Below are positions 9,012 through 18,439 of a DNA stretch of 64,000 nt, in pieces (within the stretch, counting starts at the first letter, position 1; each line of letters starts with the position of its first letter). The DNA is from Bdellovibrio bacteriovorus HD100 (GTDB lineage: Bacteria > Bdellovibrionota > Bdellovibrionia > Bdellovibrionales > Bdellovibrionaceae). Both the position numbers and the translations under genes were made by a program. The DNA lies in NCBI RefSeq assembly GCF_000196175.1, contig NC_005363.1:1612001-1676000 (forward strand), given 5' to 3'. Below the pieces are notes generated by a model. That model searched no databases. It was not told where the DNA came from and was given only the letters and a program-made list of their open reading frames with translations.

Positions 9012-9671
9012 ATGTCTGTTGCGGGAACAATTGTTTTGGGTGCAGGCGGGCATTCAAAAGTTGTGGTTGACACCTTAATTGCCAGTTCTGTTGTTGTTGT
9101 TGGTCTGACTGATATAGATCTGGCGAGGCAAGGTACTCTTGTATTAAATATTCCAGTTATTGGTACCGATAATGAGATTTTGAAGTATGCGACGGATGGT
9201 ATTGTCCTTGCGTTGGGTATTGGATCTGTCCGGGCAAGCACTTTGAGAGAGAAGGTCTTTCAAAAGTATACAAGTTTGGGTTATTCATTTCCCAAAATAG
9301 TTCACCCTTCAGCGATTCTCAGCTCCGTGGTACATATTGGTGAAGGTGTTCAAATTATGGCAGGCTGTATTGTCCAGGCTGGAGTCGAAATTGGAGACAA
9401 CTCTATTTTGAATACTGGCGCTCAGTTGGACCATGACTGTATTATTGGCAAAAATGTTCATATATCACCTGGAGCTAATTTGTCGGGTGGTGTCGTTGTT
9501 GAGGACGGAGCTCACGTCGGTGTCGGTGCTACTATCATTCAGGGGGTACGTGTTGGGGCGAGGTCTACAGTTGGCGCTGGGGCTGTCGTTGTTAAAGATG
9601 TACCTCCCGATACAATTGTTTTTGGGGTTCCGGCAAGGGAAGTTAAGTCACAAGTGCGGTCGTCACTTTAG
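9012..9671 (+). CDS. neuD: NeuD/PglD-family sugar acetyltransferase
   Basis: 219 residues. A short Rossmann-like N-terminal part (VLGAGGHSKVVVD) is followed from about residue 95 by a left-handed beta-helix (IGEGVQIMAGCIVQAGVEIGDN) ending VVVKDVPPDTIVFGVPAR. This layout is that of PglD and NeuD, which acetylate amino or hydroxyl groups using acetyl-CoA. It directly follows the synthase (5 bp) and precedes the nucleotidyltransferase (8 bp). It may supply the 4-N-acetyl step (LegH role) or O-acetylate the finished acid. Confidence 0.88.
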   Translation: MSVAGTIVLGAGGHSKVVVDTLIASSVVVVGLTDIDLARQGTLVLNIPVIGTDNEILKYATDGIVLALGIGSVRASTLREKVFQKYTSLGYSFPKIVHPSAILSSVVHIGEGVQIMAGCIVQAGVEIGDNSILNTGAQLDHDCIIGKNVHISPGANLSGGVVVEDGAHVGVGATIIQGVRVGARSTVGAGAVVVKDVPPDTIVFGVPAREVKSQVRSSL

Positions 9672-9679
9672 GGTTATTT

Positions 9680-10732
9680 ATGATGGTGAATTCTGATTTT
9701 TTCGTTTCTTTGGATGATACTTTAAGGCATGCAATGGAAGTTCTCGAGAGAAATTCTATTCAAATCTGCTTTGTCTTGGATGACAACAAAAAGCTAGTAG
9801 GTGCACTTACCGATGGGGATATTCGACGAGCCCTCTTAAAGTGTTCCGATTTGGATCAATTGGTTAAAGGAGTAATGAATAAGAACCCTAAAAGTATATC
9901 GGAGGGATTGTCGAGGAACGAGATTGTTGCGAAAATGCGCCAATGGAGAGTTAGGCATTTACCTGTGTTAAACAGTGCTGGCTGTGTAGTTCGAATCGAA
10001 GGTACTGATAGTATTCTTGGTTTGTTAAGGCGAGAAAATAAAGTTGTCCTAATGGCTGGTGGCTTTGGGAAGAGGCTGAGTCCACTAACAGACAGCGTTC
10101 CCAAACCACTCTTGAGGGTTGGTGGCCGTCCGATTTTGGAAACAATATTGATGCGTTTCTGTGAATTGGGGTTCTATAATTTTATTTTTGTTGTTAATTA
10201 TCGTGCGGAGATGATTAAGGAGTATTTTCAAAACGGTGAAAAGTGGGGCGCAACGATAGAGTATTTGCATGAGGAGATACCGCTGGGTACATGTGGAGGC
10301 CTATCGTTGCTATCCGAAAAACCGTCATCTCCAATTTTTGTGATGAACGGTGATATTTTAACTAGAGCAAACTTTGCAGAAATGTTGGATTTTCACGCAT
10401 CCAGTATGGCCACGGCCACAATGGTCGTTCGAGAGCATATTATTGAAATTCCTTACGGTGTGGTAAAAGTAAATGGTGATGAAATAGTCTCAATTGAGGA
10501 GAAACCGAAAGAAAAAACCTTTGTCAATGCTGGGATTTACATATTATCCCCTGAGGCCCTTGAGTATATTCCTAGAGATCAATTTTATGATATGCCTAGT
10601 TTATTTATGTCCCTTAAGGACAAAGAAAAATTGATACAGAGTTTTAAACTTAAAGATTACTGGGTCGACATCGGTAGGCTGGAAGATTTTCATAAAGCTC
10701 AGTCTGATTTTGAAGGGTACTTCGGTGGGTAG
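9680..10732 (+). CDS. ptmE: CBS-domain sugar-1-phosphate nucleotidyltransferase (PtmE-like)
   Basis: 350 residues. Two CBS motifs (GALTDGDIRRALL and RHLPVLNSAGCVV) occupy about residues 1-115. A nucleotidyltransferase domain from residue 120 starts VVLMAGGFGKRLSPLTDSVPKP (read as two adjoining motifs) and contains FVMNGDILT and FVNAGIYIL. In Campylobacter, PtmE is a GlcN-1-phosphate guanylyltransferase that feeds GDP-GlcNAc to LegB/LegC. The same layout here suggests a GDP-sugar entry into the pathway. CBS domains may sense adenine nucleotides. A second ATG lies at 9683. Confidence 0.85.
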   Translation: MMVNSDFFVSLDDTLRHAMEVLERNSIQICFVLDDNKKLVGALTDGDIRRALLKCSDLDQLVKGVMNKNPKSISEGLSRNEIVAKMRQWRVRHLPVLNSAGCVVRIEGTDSILGLLRRENKVVLMAGGFGKRLSPLTDSVPKPLLRVGGRPILETILMRFCELGFYNFIFVVNYRAEMIKEYFQNGEKWGATIEYLHEEIPLGTCGGLSLLSEKPSSPIFVMNGDILTRANFAEMLDFHASSMATATMVVREHIIEIPYGVVKVNGDEIVSIEEKPKEKTFVNAGIYILSPEALEYIPRDQFYDMPSLFMSLKDKEKLIQSFKLKDYWVDIGRLEDFHKAQSDFEGYFGG

Positions 10733-11402
10733 CTTAGCTATAATACCAGCACGAGCTGGATCGAGAAGATTGCCAGGGAAGAACAAGAGGAATTTTGCTG
10801 GAAAACCTTTGGTTCAATGGACGATAGAAGCGGCTTTAGATTCTTCTGAATTTAGTTGTATTGTTGTTTCAAGTGACGATTTGGATGTGTTGTCATTGGT
10901 TGAGAAGTTTCCTTCTGTGCTTTTTTTGGAGCGTGATCCACGACTATCAAGCGATAGTGCAACAAGTGTTGATGTAATGTTGGATGTTATTGATAGGGTT
11001 GGTGCAAAATTTCAGACTGTAACACTTTTGCAGCCGACCTCGCCTCTGCGTGATAGTGATTGTATTCGAAATGCATTTTCATTTTATCGGAGTTGTGGTT
11101 TTAAACAGGTAGTTAGCGCAAGGGATTTAAAAGAAAATGTTAACCACTTGGCGGTGGTAACAGATGGCAAATTAAATAGAATCGCGAGTGATAAACTATT
11201 TATGACTGAAGGAAGTAGTTTAGTTGCTCTTAATGGTGCGATTTATATATCGGAGTTCGATTATTTTAGGGCAATGAAGTCTTTGTTTACTGAAAGCACG
11301 ACTGCTTTTTTGATGGAGGCGCTTATCTCAATTGATATTGACTACGAAGATGACTGGCAAAAAGCAGAATCGGTTGCGCTAGCACTTGGTAAGGCGAAGT
11401 AG
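10725..11402 (+). CDS. legF: CMP-nonulosonic acid cytidylyltransferase (NeuA/LegF)
   Basis: 225 residues with the family signature LAIIPARAGSRRLPGKNKR at the N-terminus and LLQPTSPLRDSD near residue 105. It activates the nonulosonic acid with CTP for transfer. I place the start at GTG 10725 rather than TTG 10710, because tgaagg at 10711-10716 is a good ribosome-binding site for the former and the family starts right before the IIPARAGS motif. The start lies inside the preceding gene, with an 8-bp overlap. Confidence 0.88.
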   Translation: MGSLAIIPARAGSRRLPGKNKRNFAGKPLVQWTIEAALDSSEFSCIVVSSDDLDVLSLVEKFPSVLFLERDPRLSSDSATSVDVMLDVIDRVGAKFQTVTLLQPTSPLRDSDCIRNAFSFYRSCGFKQVVSARDLKENVNHLAVVTDGKLNRIASDKLFMTEGSSLVALNGAIYISEFDYFRAMKSLFTESTTAFLMEALISIDIDYEDDWQKAESVALALGKAK

Positions 11403-11479
11403 GTGGACGAGGCATTAGTATCCTTTTTTTTGAGTGGCAGTCTCAACGGATTCGCATATTTTATTGAAAGGCAGCTTTT

Positions 11480-12298
11480 ATGAATGATAATTGGGGTAAA
11501 ATAAGTTCCAAAAAATGGATAATAATTGTCGTTTCTTTTTCTGTTGCGCTAGTGGGGTACGTCTTTGCATTCAGGTATCTGTCTGAAAATGAAACCGAGA
11601 GGGTTAGTTTCGCTATCCGATCGGCGGTAGAGGATGAGCGAGATATTATTCTTTTGAATTCTTTTGATATTAAGTTTTTGTCTTCTTCTGCTTCGATAAT
11701 GTCTGGTGAAATGTTGCGCAGGCAGGTCGGGGAGGTAGTTGGTAACACCGATGAAATGAAACTCCTAAGAGTTGCATTGGCAAATAAGGGTTTGGTTGAT
11801 GTGCGCGGATATTATGATCCTTATAAAAGAAGATACAACTTATTTGTCACTCGTTCGAAGGATTCTCAACGTCAAATAGGAGATGAGATCTTTTTGTTGT
11901 TAGAGAAACGAGTGAACGTTTTGTTTCAAGATAGGGCCAATATTGAAATTGATACAAAACTTGCGAAATTACGTGCTCAAGAGAAGAGGTTAGAGAGGGA
12001 GAACGTTATTTTGGATGAGTTGGCACGATTTAATAGTAATCAGCGAGAGCGGCTGGATATTAAAAAGAATATTTTACTTATAAGGTCTGAAATTAAAGAA
12101 CTTCTTGAATTTAAGGATAGGACGCTGAGTATTCCAATTTTTGATAAAGTTGAATATGTCGGTGGCGTTATAGATTATTATAGGAAAAGTTTTATTTTCT
12201 TCTTGTTGTGTTTTTTTGCCTCCTCAGTGATTTGCATAATTTATGTATGTATTCCCATGTCAGAGTTACGTTTGAAGCCTTCAAATATTAAGAGCTAA
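11480..12298 (+). CDS. Wzz-like chain-length determinant family membrane protein
   Basis: 272 residues with the Wzz topology: one membrane helix near residues 13-31, a long soluble periplasmic part containing a charged coiled-coil segment (about residues 155-215, rich in Lys, Arg, Glu and Leu), and a second helix near 233-256 with a short cytoplasmic tail. No signature motif beyond topology was recognised. It sits next to wzx and wzy, so control of glycan chain length is the likely role. The DNA here is clearly AT-rich. It begins 77 bp after legF, which leaves room for a separate promoter. Confidence 0.65.
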   Translation: MNDNWGKISSKKWIIIVVSFSVALVGYVFAFRYLSENETERVSFAIRSAVEDERDIILLNSFDIKFLSSSASIMSGEMLRRQVGEVVGNTDEMKLLRVALANKGLVDVRGYYDPYKRRYNLFVTRSKDSQRQIGDEIFLLLEKRVNVLFQDRANIEIDTKLAKLRAQEKRLERENVILDELARFNSNQRERLDIKKNILLIRSEIKELLEFKDRTLSIPIFDKVEYVGGVIDYYRKSFIFFLLCFFASSVICIIYVCIPMSELRLKPSNIKS

Positions 12299-12302
12299 TG
12301 GC

Positions 12303-13571
12303 ATGAGTTCCATATCAATTAGATCTTTAGGAATTAGCTCTTTGACATATCTTTTTTCTGGCGTATTAAGCGCAGTTGTGCCGTTTCTTGCGCTCCCATT
12401 TTTTACGAAATATCTGTCTGCTGATGAATATGGTTTAGTGGGGTTATTCCAGGGTGTATTTACGATTTTTCTCGCAGTTGTCGGTCTTGGCGTGGCGGGA
12501 TCAGTTGTCAAAAAGAGAGGTGATCTGAACGACCATGAGTTTGGTGTGTATAATTTCAACCTACTCCTGATTTGGTTGGCGAGTGGGGTAGTGATTGCGT
12601 TTCTAGTTGCATTGCTGAATCCGTATTTAACTGGGTACTTTGTTGTTTCTTCTTTTGTGATATGGGCCGGATTTTTTTATGCGTTCTTTACTTTCGCAAC
12701 TAACATTCAGTTGGCCATCCTTCAATCGGAAAACAAAAGTTATACTTATAGCTTTATTCAGGTGATGAGTGTAGTTCTGAATGTTTTGTTGGGTGTGATT
12801 GCTGTTCGATACTTTATGGCTAGCGGAGAGAGTCGAGTTCTGTCGATGGTTATTGCATCAGTTGTTATGGCTTTTTGTTCAATAATTTTTATTGTTAAAA
12901 GCAAGAGAGTTATATTTTTCTATAATGTGGAGCATATTAAGATGGCAATGCGCTTCGGTGTTCCGCTTATGCCTCACGGTCTTACAATATTTTTGAGTAA
13001 TTGGGCTTCGCTGTTTGTGTTAAAGATGTTTGTTGATGCAGATTCTGTGGGCATATATCTTTTTGCTTTCCAACTTTCAATGGTACTCGGGGTTGCCTGT
13101 GATGCCTTTAATCGCGCATATGTACCATGGCTTTTTTCGCATCTAAAGGTCAATCTTTTTAAAGATAAGGTGCGAATAGTTAAAGTCACATATGTTCATT
13201 TTGTCGTTACTCTAGGTGTTGCAATATCATCTTTTTATTTGGGGCCGACTTTTATTAAGTTTGTGTTCAGTAGAGAATATTGGGAATCTGCCGAGATTGT
13301 CGGCATTCTGGTGTTAGGTCAGGCATTTGGTGGGATGTATTTGATGGTGACAAATTATTTATTCTTTATGGAGCGCACGACTATTTTGTCCGCTGTGACA
13401 ATATCTACGAATATTTTAGGTCTTGGGTTGTGCTTTTTGCTCGTACAAGACTTTGGCTTAGTTGGCGCTGCGTACGCTTTTTTATTCACAAGAGTTATCT
13501 CGTTCGTTTTTGTGTGGATAGCGTCTAGCCGAATTTATAATATGCCATGGTTTTTACGGACTACAGCATGA
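12303..13571 (+). CDS. wzx: O-antigen flippase Wzx
   Basis: 422 residues with about 12 hydrophobic segments spread over the full length and few charges. The N-terminal pattern (SLTYLFSGVLSAVVPFLALPFFTKYL, read as two short motifs) and EYGLVGLFQG are typical of MATE-like polysaccharide transporters (Polysacc_synt family). It would flip the undecaprenyl-linked repeat unit across the inner membrane. It starts 4 bp after the Wzz-like gene and shares ATGA with the polymerase gene when the latter starts at 13568. Confidence 0.85.
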   Translation: MSSISIRSLGISSLTYLFSGVLSAVVPFLALPFFTKYLSADEYGLVGLFQGVFTIFLAVVGLGVAGSVVKKRGDLNDHEFGVYNFNLLLIWLASGVVIAFLVALLNPYLTGYFVVSSFVIWAGFFYAFFTFATNIQLAILQSENKSYTYSFIQVMSVVLNVLLGVIAVRYFMASGESRVLSMVIASVVMAFCSIIFIVKSKRVIFFYNVEHIKMAMRFGVPLMPHGLTIFLSNWASLFVLKMFVDADSVGIYLFAFQLSMVLGVACDAFNRAYVPWLFSHLKVNLFKDKVRIVKVTYVHFVVTLGVAISSFYLGPTFIKFVFSREYWESAEIVGILVLGQAFGGMYLMVTNYLFFMERTTILSAVTISTNILGLGLCFLLVQDFGLVGAAYAFLFTRVISFVFVWIASSRIYNMPWFLRTTA

Positions 13572-14770
13572 ATATGTTTGCACGGTTTTTAGGTTTTTCT
13601 ACTTTTTGTCGAGATGAGAAGTTCGAAGTTGTTTCTGTCTCATTATTTCTTTTTTTGACGTTTTTTTTGTTTGCGGCGCAGGCTGTTGGTTTTATGGTTG
13701 TCTGGACTTGTTTTGGTGTTTTGTTTTTTTGTCAGTATGTACGGCTCGATCCGGTTGCGCGGAACAATGTTGGCGAGCGCATTGCAATAACCTACTTTCT
13801 TTTTGTAGTTATGTCGTGTCTATTCGTTTTGCCATTTTCGGGGGCTCGCGGTTTAAGTAGTGTATACTATGCACTGAATGTAGCGCTTGTGTTTGGAATT
13901 GCACATTTTATCTCAAAGCGAGCATTGGTGTTTTATTCTGGTTTTACAGTAGCTTTGTATTTGATTCAGTTTGTCCTTTTGTCGATTATTTTGTTGAGTC
14001 CATATTTAGATCCGCTTGGATCTATTGTCGAGGGGTCTAGTTCTAACGGAATAACATCTTACTTAATTCTAGTTCAGGCTTGTTATAACGGAATCACTTA
14101 TGTGCTAAAACGTAATGTGCCTCCTTGGGGGATGAACGTTATTACCTTTTACATTTGCTTTGTTGGTCAGGGAAGAGGATCGATAGCTGCGGGCTTTTTG
14201 TTACTAGGTATAAATATTTTATATGTACTCGTGTCCGGTGGTTCACGAAAGAGGTTTGGGTACGCAGTAGTAATTATTGTCGCTTTGCTATTTGCTGTAT
14301 TGAAGTTCGATTTATTGTTTAGCTTTGCAATGAAAACTAACTTAGCTAGGGGGTTCTATGACCAACCTAGAATCGAAATGTGGATTGATTATTTTCGAAG
14401 CCTTTCGTTTGTTGAGAGTGTCGTTGGTGGAGATTTAAATGGAACTATTATTGGTGATTTTTACCTTGGCAATCCGCATAACTCCTTTTTAAGGGCGCAT
14501 AATAAGTTTGGTGTTCTTTATATGCTGCTTATGGTTGTTAGTCCCTTCGGATTATTTTTGAAAGGTAATTTTGGGAAAGAGCAGATTTTTATGTTTCTAA
14601 CACTTGCCGTGGTGTTTTTTCGTGCCATGACAGAACCTATACTTTTTCCTACTTTTTTGGATTTGTTCTACTTTTCGTCAATTTACTGTGCGGTTAGGGC
14701 TTCTTACTTAGGGACTGAAAGTGTGGTGGATGGGAGGGGGGCATGGTCGCGGCGCGACATCCTCGATTAA
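13568..14770 (+). CDS. wzy: O-antigen polymerase-like membrane protein (Wzy)
   Basis: 400 residues with at least 10 predicted membrane helices and no conserved soluble domain. A loop near residues 255-310 contains RIEMWIDYF and the NPHNSFLRAHNKFG segment, a His-containing motif typical of the Wzy/O-antigen ligase superfamily (Wzy_C). The upstream ATG at 13547 is in frame, but ATG 13568 makes the ATGA overlap with wzx and is preferred. With wzx next door, polymerisation of repeat units in the periplasm is the likely role. A WaaL-type ligase cannot be excluded. Confidence 0.78.
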   Translation: MNMFARFLGFSTFCRDEKFEVVSVSLFLFLTFFLFAAQAVGFMVVWTCFGVLFFCQYVRLDPVARNNVGERIAITYFLFVVMSCLFVLPFSGARGLSSVYYALNVALVFGIAHFISKRALVFYSGFTVALYLIQFVLLSIILLSPYLDPLGSIVEGSSSNGITSYLILVQACYNGITYVLKRNVPPWGMNVITFYICFVGQGRGSIAAGFLLLGINILYVLVSGGSRKRFGYAVVIIVALLFAVLKFDLLFSFAMKTNLARGFYDQPRIEMWIDYFRSLSFVESVVGGDLNGTIIGDFYLGNPHNSFLRAHNKFGVLYMLLMVVSPFGLFLKGNFGKEQIFMFLTLAVVFFRAMTEPILFPTFLDLFYFSSIYCAVRASYLGTESVVDGRGAWSRRDILD

Positions 14771-14846
14771 ATTTTAGAGTTTCTCTCTTTGTGATGAATG
14801 GCTTATGCTATCGGTTCTTTCGTTAATTAAATATTCGGGATGCTAT

Positions 14847-15989
14847 ATGGATGATACAAATTATAAAATTTGCCGTAAATGTATTATGGACACTAGTGAT
14901 CCAAATATCGTTTTTGACGGTAGCGGGCAATGCGACTATTGCAATAACTTCGAAAATAATATCAAGCCGAATTGGCACACAGATTCGCGCGGCCGTGAAG
15001 AACTCATGAGGCTTGCTGCGAAAATCAAGAAAGACGGCGAAAAGCGTGAGTTCGACTGCATTATTGGGTTGAGTGGAGGTCTTGATAGTTCCTATGCCGC
15101 ATACGTAGCTAAAGAGATTATGGGATTGCGTCCTCTGTTATTCCATGTCGACGCTGGTTGGAATACTGATCAGGCTGTTGGTAATATCGAACGCTTGGTA
15201 GATGGACTGGGCCTTGATCTTTATACTGAGGTTATTAACTGGGAAGAAATGAAGGATATGCAAACGGCATTCTTGAAGGCACAGGTTGCGGATCAAGATA
15301 TTCCTCAAGATACGGCATTCTTTTCCGCGTTATATAAATTCGCAAAGTCACATAAAATCAAATACGTCCTGACCGGGGGCAATTATTCAACTGAGTGTTG
15401 TAGAGAACCCGAGGAGTGGGGGGCATATCCCGGAATTGATCGTATGCTCATTCAGGATATTCATTCGAAATTTGGGAAAAGAAAATTGAAGTCCTTTCCG
15501 ATAGTCGATGTTTTATCCTATAAGATCTTCTATCGTTATGTCCTTGGCATGCAGGTTGTAAGACCTTTAAATTTGGTGCCTTATGTGAAGAAGGATGCAG
15601 AAGATACACTTGAGCGTCTCTTTGGTTGGAAGCGTTTCCAGCACAAGCACCACGAATCGCGTTTTACACGTTTTTATGAAGACTATTGGATGCCGCGCAA
15701 ATTTGGTTACGAAAAGAGAAGAGCGCATTTTTCAAGCCTCATCATGACAGGGCAGATGACGCGCGAGCAGGCGTTGGAGCGTATATCTAAGCCGGAAATG
15801 GATGCGAACTTCTTAAAGACTGAATTCGAATACGTAGCGAACAAGCTAGATATGACAGTTGATGAGCTCCAGCAAATTTTCGATGGCAAGAATAGAACGT
15901 GTCTTGACTATAAGAATAAACGGTTTGTCATTGGGCTTGGGTCCAGAGTTATGAGTGCTTTGGGGTTGGAAAGAAGACTATTCCGATGA
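14847..15989 (+). CDS. wbuX: N-acetyl sugar amidotransferase (WbuX/WbpG/PseA family)
   Basis: 380 residues. It has an N-terminal pair of Cys motifs (CRKCIMD and CDYC) likely to bind zinc, and a PP-loop ATP-pyrophosphatase motif IIGLSGGLDSSYAAY around residues 72-86. The family converts an N-acetyl group of a sugar into an acetamidino group, using ammonia delivered by HisH/HisF-like partners, which follow directly. ATG 14847 is chosen over ATG 14805 because cggga lies six bases upstream and the Cys motif begins just after it. The 3' end shares ATGA with hisH. Confidence 0.88.
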   Translation: MDDTNYKICRKCIMDTSDPNIVFDGSGQCDYCNNFENNIKPNWHTDSRGREELMRLAAKIKKDGEKREFDCIIGLSGGLDSSYAAYVAKEIMGLRPLLFHVDAGWNTDQAVGNIERLVDGLGLDLYTEVINWEEMKDMQTAFLKAQVADQDIPQDTAFFSALYKFAKSHKIKYVLTGGNYSTECCREPEEWGAYPGIDRMLIQDIHSKFGKRKLKSFPIVDVLSYKIFYRYVLGMQVVRPLNLVPYVKKDAEDTLERLFGWKRFQHKHHESRFTRFYEDYWMPRKFGYEKRRAHFSSLIMTGQMTREQALERISKPEMDANFLKTEFEYVANKLDMTVDELQQIFDGKNRTCLDYKNKRFVIGLGSRVMSALGLERRLFR

Positions 15990-16600
15990 TCAAAATTGTC
16001 GATTATGGTCTTGGTAATATTCAGGCCTTTGCCAATTTGTATAAAAGACTCCATATTCCGGTTGTCGTTGCCAGAACCGCTGATGAGCTTGCTGGCGCCA
16101 CAAAGATTATTCTTCCGGGGGTTGGGGCTTTTGATCATGCAATGGCAAGATTAAATGAATCAGGAATGCGTGAAATACTGGAAAGCTTGGTTCAAAAAGA
16201 CAAAGTACCGGTGTTAGGAATTTGCGTCGGAATGCAAATGCTTGCTAACTCCAGCGACGAGGGTGTCTTGCCGGGTTTAGGTTGGGTCCCAGGTCGTGTT
16301 AGAGAATTTCGGAATATTCCAGGTTTAGAGGGGATCGCCCAACCTCATATGGGTTGGAACGATGTTAAGCCTGTTGTTAGCTCGGGTCTTTTTAAGGGAC
16401 TGGAGACTGATGCTCGTTTCTATTTTCTTCATTCGTTCTTTTTTGAATGCCAAAATCCGGATTACTCTCTAGCTAGCGCAAACTATGGTTTGGAATTCAG
16501 CTGTGCAGTGGCTAATCGCAACGTCTATGGTGTTCAATTTCACCCTGAAAAAAGTCACGACTTCGGAATGACGCTGTTGAAGAACTTTTCGGAGATTTAG
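15986..16600 (+). CDS. hisH: HisH-like glutaminase subunit (WbuY)
   Basis: 204 residues, a class I glutamine amidotransferase. It has VDYGLGNIQ at the N-terminus, the nucleophile elbow GICVGMQML with Cys near residue 80, and FHPEKSHD with the His-Glu pair near the C-terminus. In histidine synthesis HisH feeds ammonia to HisF. Here the gene sits between a sugar amidotransferase and a HisF paralogue inside the glycan locus, so it most likely supplies ammonia for acetamidino sugar formation. It is probably a specialised copy, not the histidine-operon gene. Confidence 0.9.
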   Translation: MIKIVDYGLGNIQAFANLYKRLHIPVVVARTADELAGATKIILPGVGAFDHAMARLNESGMREILESLVQKDKVPVLGICVGMQMLANSSDEGVLPGLGWVPGRVREFRNIPGLEGIAQPHMGWNDVKPVVSSGLFKGLETDARFYFLHSFFFECQNPDYSLASANYGLEFSCAVANRNVYGVQFHPEKSHDFGMTLLKNFSEI

Positions 16601-16601
16601 T

Positions 16602-17381
16602 ATGTTAAGACCACGTATAATTCCGTGCCTCCTAGTTAAGGATGGCGGTCTAGTTAAAACGGTAAAATTCAAGGATCCTAAATATGTGGGCGATCCGATT
16701 AATGCTGTTAAAATATTTAATGAAAAGCGTGCTGATGAGCTGATTGTTGTGGACATTGATGCAACAGTTAATGGCGTCGAGCCAAATTATAAAATGATCA
16801 GTAATCTGGCTATGGAATGCCGTATGCCGCTATGTTATGGCGGTGGAGTTCGAACAGCCGCTCAAGCGAAGAAGATTGTGTCATTGGGAGTAGAGAAGGT
16901 CGCAATCAGTGCGGCGGCTCTTGAAAATATGAGTCTTATCACTCAGATGGCCGAGGAAATCGGACGCCAGAGTGTTGTTGTCGTCTTAGACGTAAAAAAG
17001 CGGTTGTTAGGGCGTACATTTGATGTTTGGACTCACAATGGCACTAAGAATACAAAGCGCGAGTTTATTGAGGTAGCTAAAGAGGCAGAGCAGCTTGGAG
17101 CGGGAGAGATAGTCGTTAACTCAATTGACGACGATGGTAAAATGTCTGGCTACGATGTCGCTCTTATTAAAAAGCTGCGTGAGTCGGTGAAAATTCCGGT
17201 TACAGTTCTTGGGGGGGCGGGTTCCCTCGATGATATTTCTAAAGTTATTGAGGAATGCGGTACTGTTGGCGTGGCTGCAGGAAGTTTGTTTGTCTTCAAG
17301 GGGCCCTATAAGGCTGTTCTGATCAATTACCCGGATTTGCGTCAGAAGGATGAAATGATCAAAAGCGCATTGCGCAGGTAA
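16602..17381 (+). CDS. hisF: HisF-like cyclase subunit (WbuZ)
   Basis: 259 residues, a (beta-alpha)8 barrel of the HisA/HisF type starting RIIPCLLVKDGGLVK. It shows VVDIDATVNG near residues 47-56, CYGGGVRT near 80, and INSIDDDG-like VVNSIDDDGKMSGYD near 176-190. It starts one base after the hisH stop. As in Pseudomonas WbpG-HisH2-HisF2 and E. coli WbuXYZ, it probably forms the ammonia-channelling complex with HisH and WbuX in amidation of a surface sugar. Confidence 0.9.
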   Translation: MLRPRIIPCLLVKDGGLVKTVKFKDPKYVGDPINAVKIFNEKRADELIVVDIDATVNGVEPNYKMISNLAMECRMPLCYGGGVRTAAQAKKIVSLGVEKVAISAAALENMSLITQMAEEIGRQSVVVVLDVKKRLLGRTFDVWTHNGTKNTKREFIEVAKEAEQLGAGEIVVNSIDDDGKMSGYDVALIKKLRESVKIPVTVLGGAGSLDDISKVIEECGTVGVAAGSLFVFKGPYKAVLINYPDLRQKDEMIKSALRR

Positions 17382-17393
17382 TGAGAGATTAAT

Positions 17394-18437
17394 ATGGCTT
17401 CGTATTTTAACGGTAAAACATTGTTGATCACTGGCGGAACAGGCTCTTTTGGGAATGCTGTTCTTAATAGATTCTTAAAGACTGACATTAAGGAAATTCG
17501 CATTTTTAGCCGGGACGAGAAGAAACAGGATGATCTTCGTAAAAAGTATCGCAGTGAAAAATTGAAATTTTATATCGGTGATGTTCGTGATTCTCGCAGT
17601 ATTGAGAATGCTTGTCGTGGAGTAGATTTCATCTTTCACGCGGCCGCTTTAAAGCAGGTGCCGTCTTGTGAGTTTCACCCTATGGAAGCGGTTAAAACCA
17701 ACGTCAATGGGACGGAAAACGTTCTTGAGGCTGCCATTCATGCCAAAGTGAAGAAGGTCGTGTGCTTGAGTACCGACAAAGCAGTGTATCCCATTAACGC
17801 CATGGGCATCTCCAAAGCCATGATGGAAAAAGTGATGGTTGCGAAATCCCGTGGATTGAATGATTCTGAAATTGTGATCTCCGGGACCCGCTATGGGAAT
17901 GTGATGGCTTCACGTGGATCAGTGATTCCGTTGTTTGTGGATCAGATTCGCGCTGGTAAATCGATCACGGTGACAGATCCTAACATGACTCGATTCATGA
18001 TGACTCTGGAAGATGCTGTTGATTTGGTTTTATACGCTTTCGAAAATGCAAAGAACGGGGATATTTTTGTTCAAAAGGCTCCGGCGGCTACTGTTGAAGT
18101 GTTGGCTAGGGCATTGATGGACTTGTTGGGATCCGGTGGTCATAAGATTGATGTGATCGGAACTCGTCATGGCGAAAAGCTCTATGAAACTTTGTTAAGT
18201 AGAGAGGAAATGGCTTCAGCGGAAGACCTGGGGGGATACTACCGCGTTCCACCTGATCTCCGTGATTTGAATTATGGAAAGTATGTTGATCAAGGTGAAG
18301 TCGCTATCACTAAATCCGAGGATTACAATTCGCATAATACAGAACGTCTTGATGTCGCTGGGATGAAAGAGCTTTTGCTTAAGCTTGAATTCATTCGTGC
18401 TATTAAAGATGGACGCTCGGTAAATCCGGAGGATTAG
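17394..18437 (+). CDS. fnlA: UDP-GlcNAc 4,6-dehydratase/5-epimerase (FnlA/WbjB/CapE)
   Basis: 347 residues, the short FlaA1-like class without membrane helices. The Rossmann motif is ITGGTGSFGNAVL at residues 11-23, and the active-site block is STDKAVYPINAMGISKAMMEK (two adjoining motifs, about residues 124-144). FnlA converts UDP-GlcNAc to the 4-keto L-talo intermediate in UDP-N-acetyl-L-fucosamine synthesis. fnlB and fnlC follow in the standard order. The DNA becomes less AT-rich from here on, compared with the leg and wzx/wzy region. Confidence 0.9.
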   Translation: MASYFNGKTLLITGGTGSFGNAVLNRFLKTDIKEIRIFSRDEKKQDDLRKKYRSEKLKFYIGDVRDSRSIENACRGVDFIFHAAALKQVPSCEFHPMEAVKTNVNGTENVLEAAIHAKVKKVVCLSTDKAVYPINAMGISKAMMEKVMVAKSRGLNDSEIVISGTRYGNVMASRGSVIPLFVDQIRAGKSITVTDPNMTRFMMTLEDAVDLVLYAFENAKNGDIFVQKAPAATVEVLARALMDLLGSGGHKIDVIGTRHGEKLYETLLSREEMASAEDLGGYYRVPPDLRDLNYGKYVDQGEVAITKSEDYNSHNTERLDVAGMKELLLKLEFIRAIKDGRSVNPED

Positions 18438-18439
18438 CC

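Noticed and set aside
15986-17381. hisH-hisF as part of histidine biosynthesis
   Set aside because: No other his genes are nearby and they are coupled to a sugar amidotransferase, which is the known arrangement in glycan loci.
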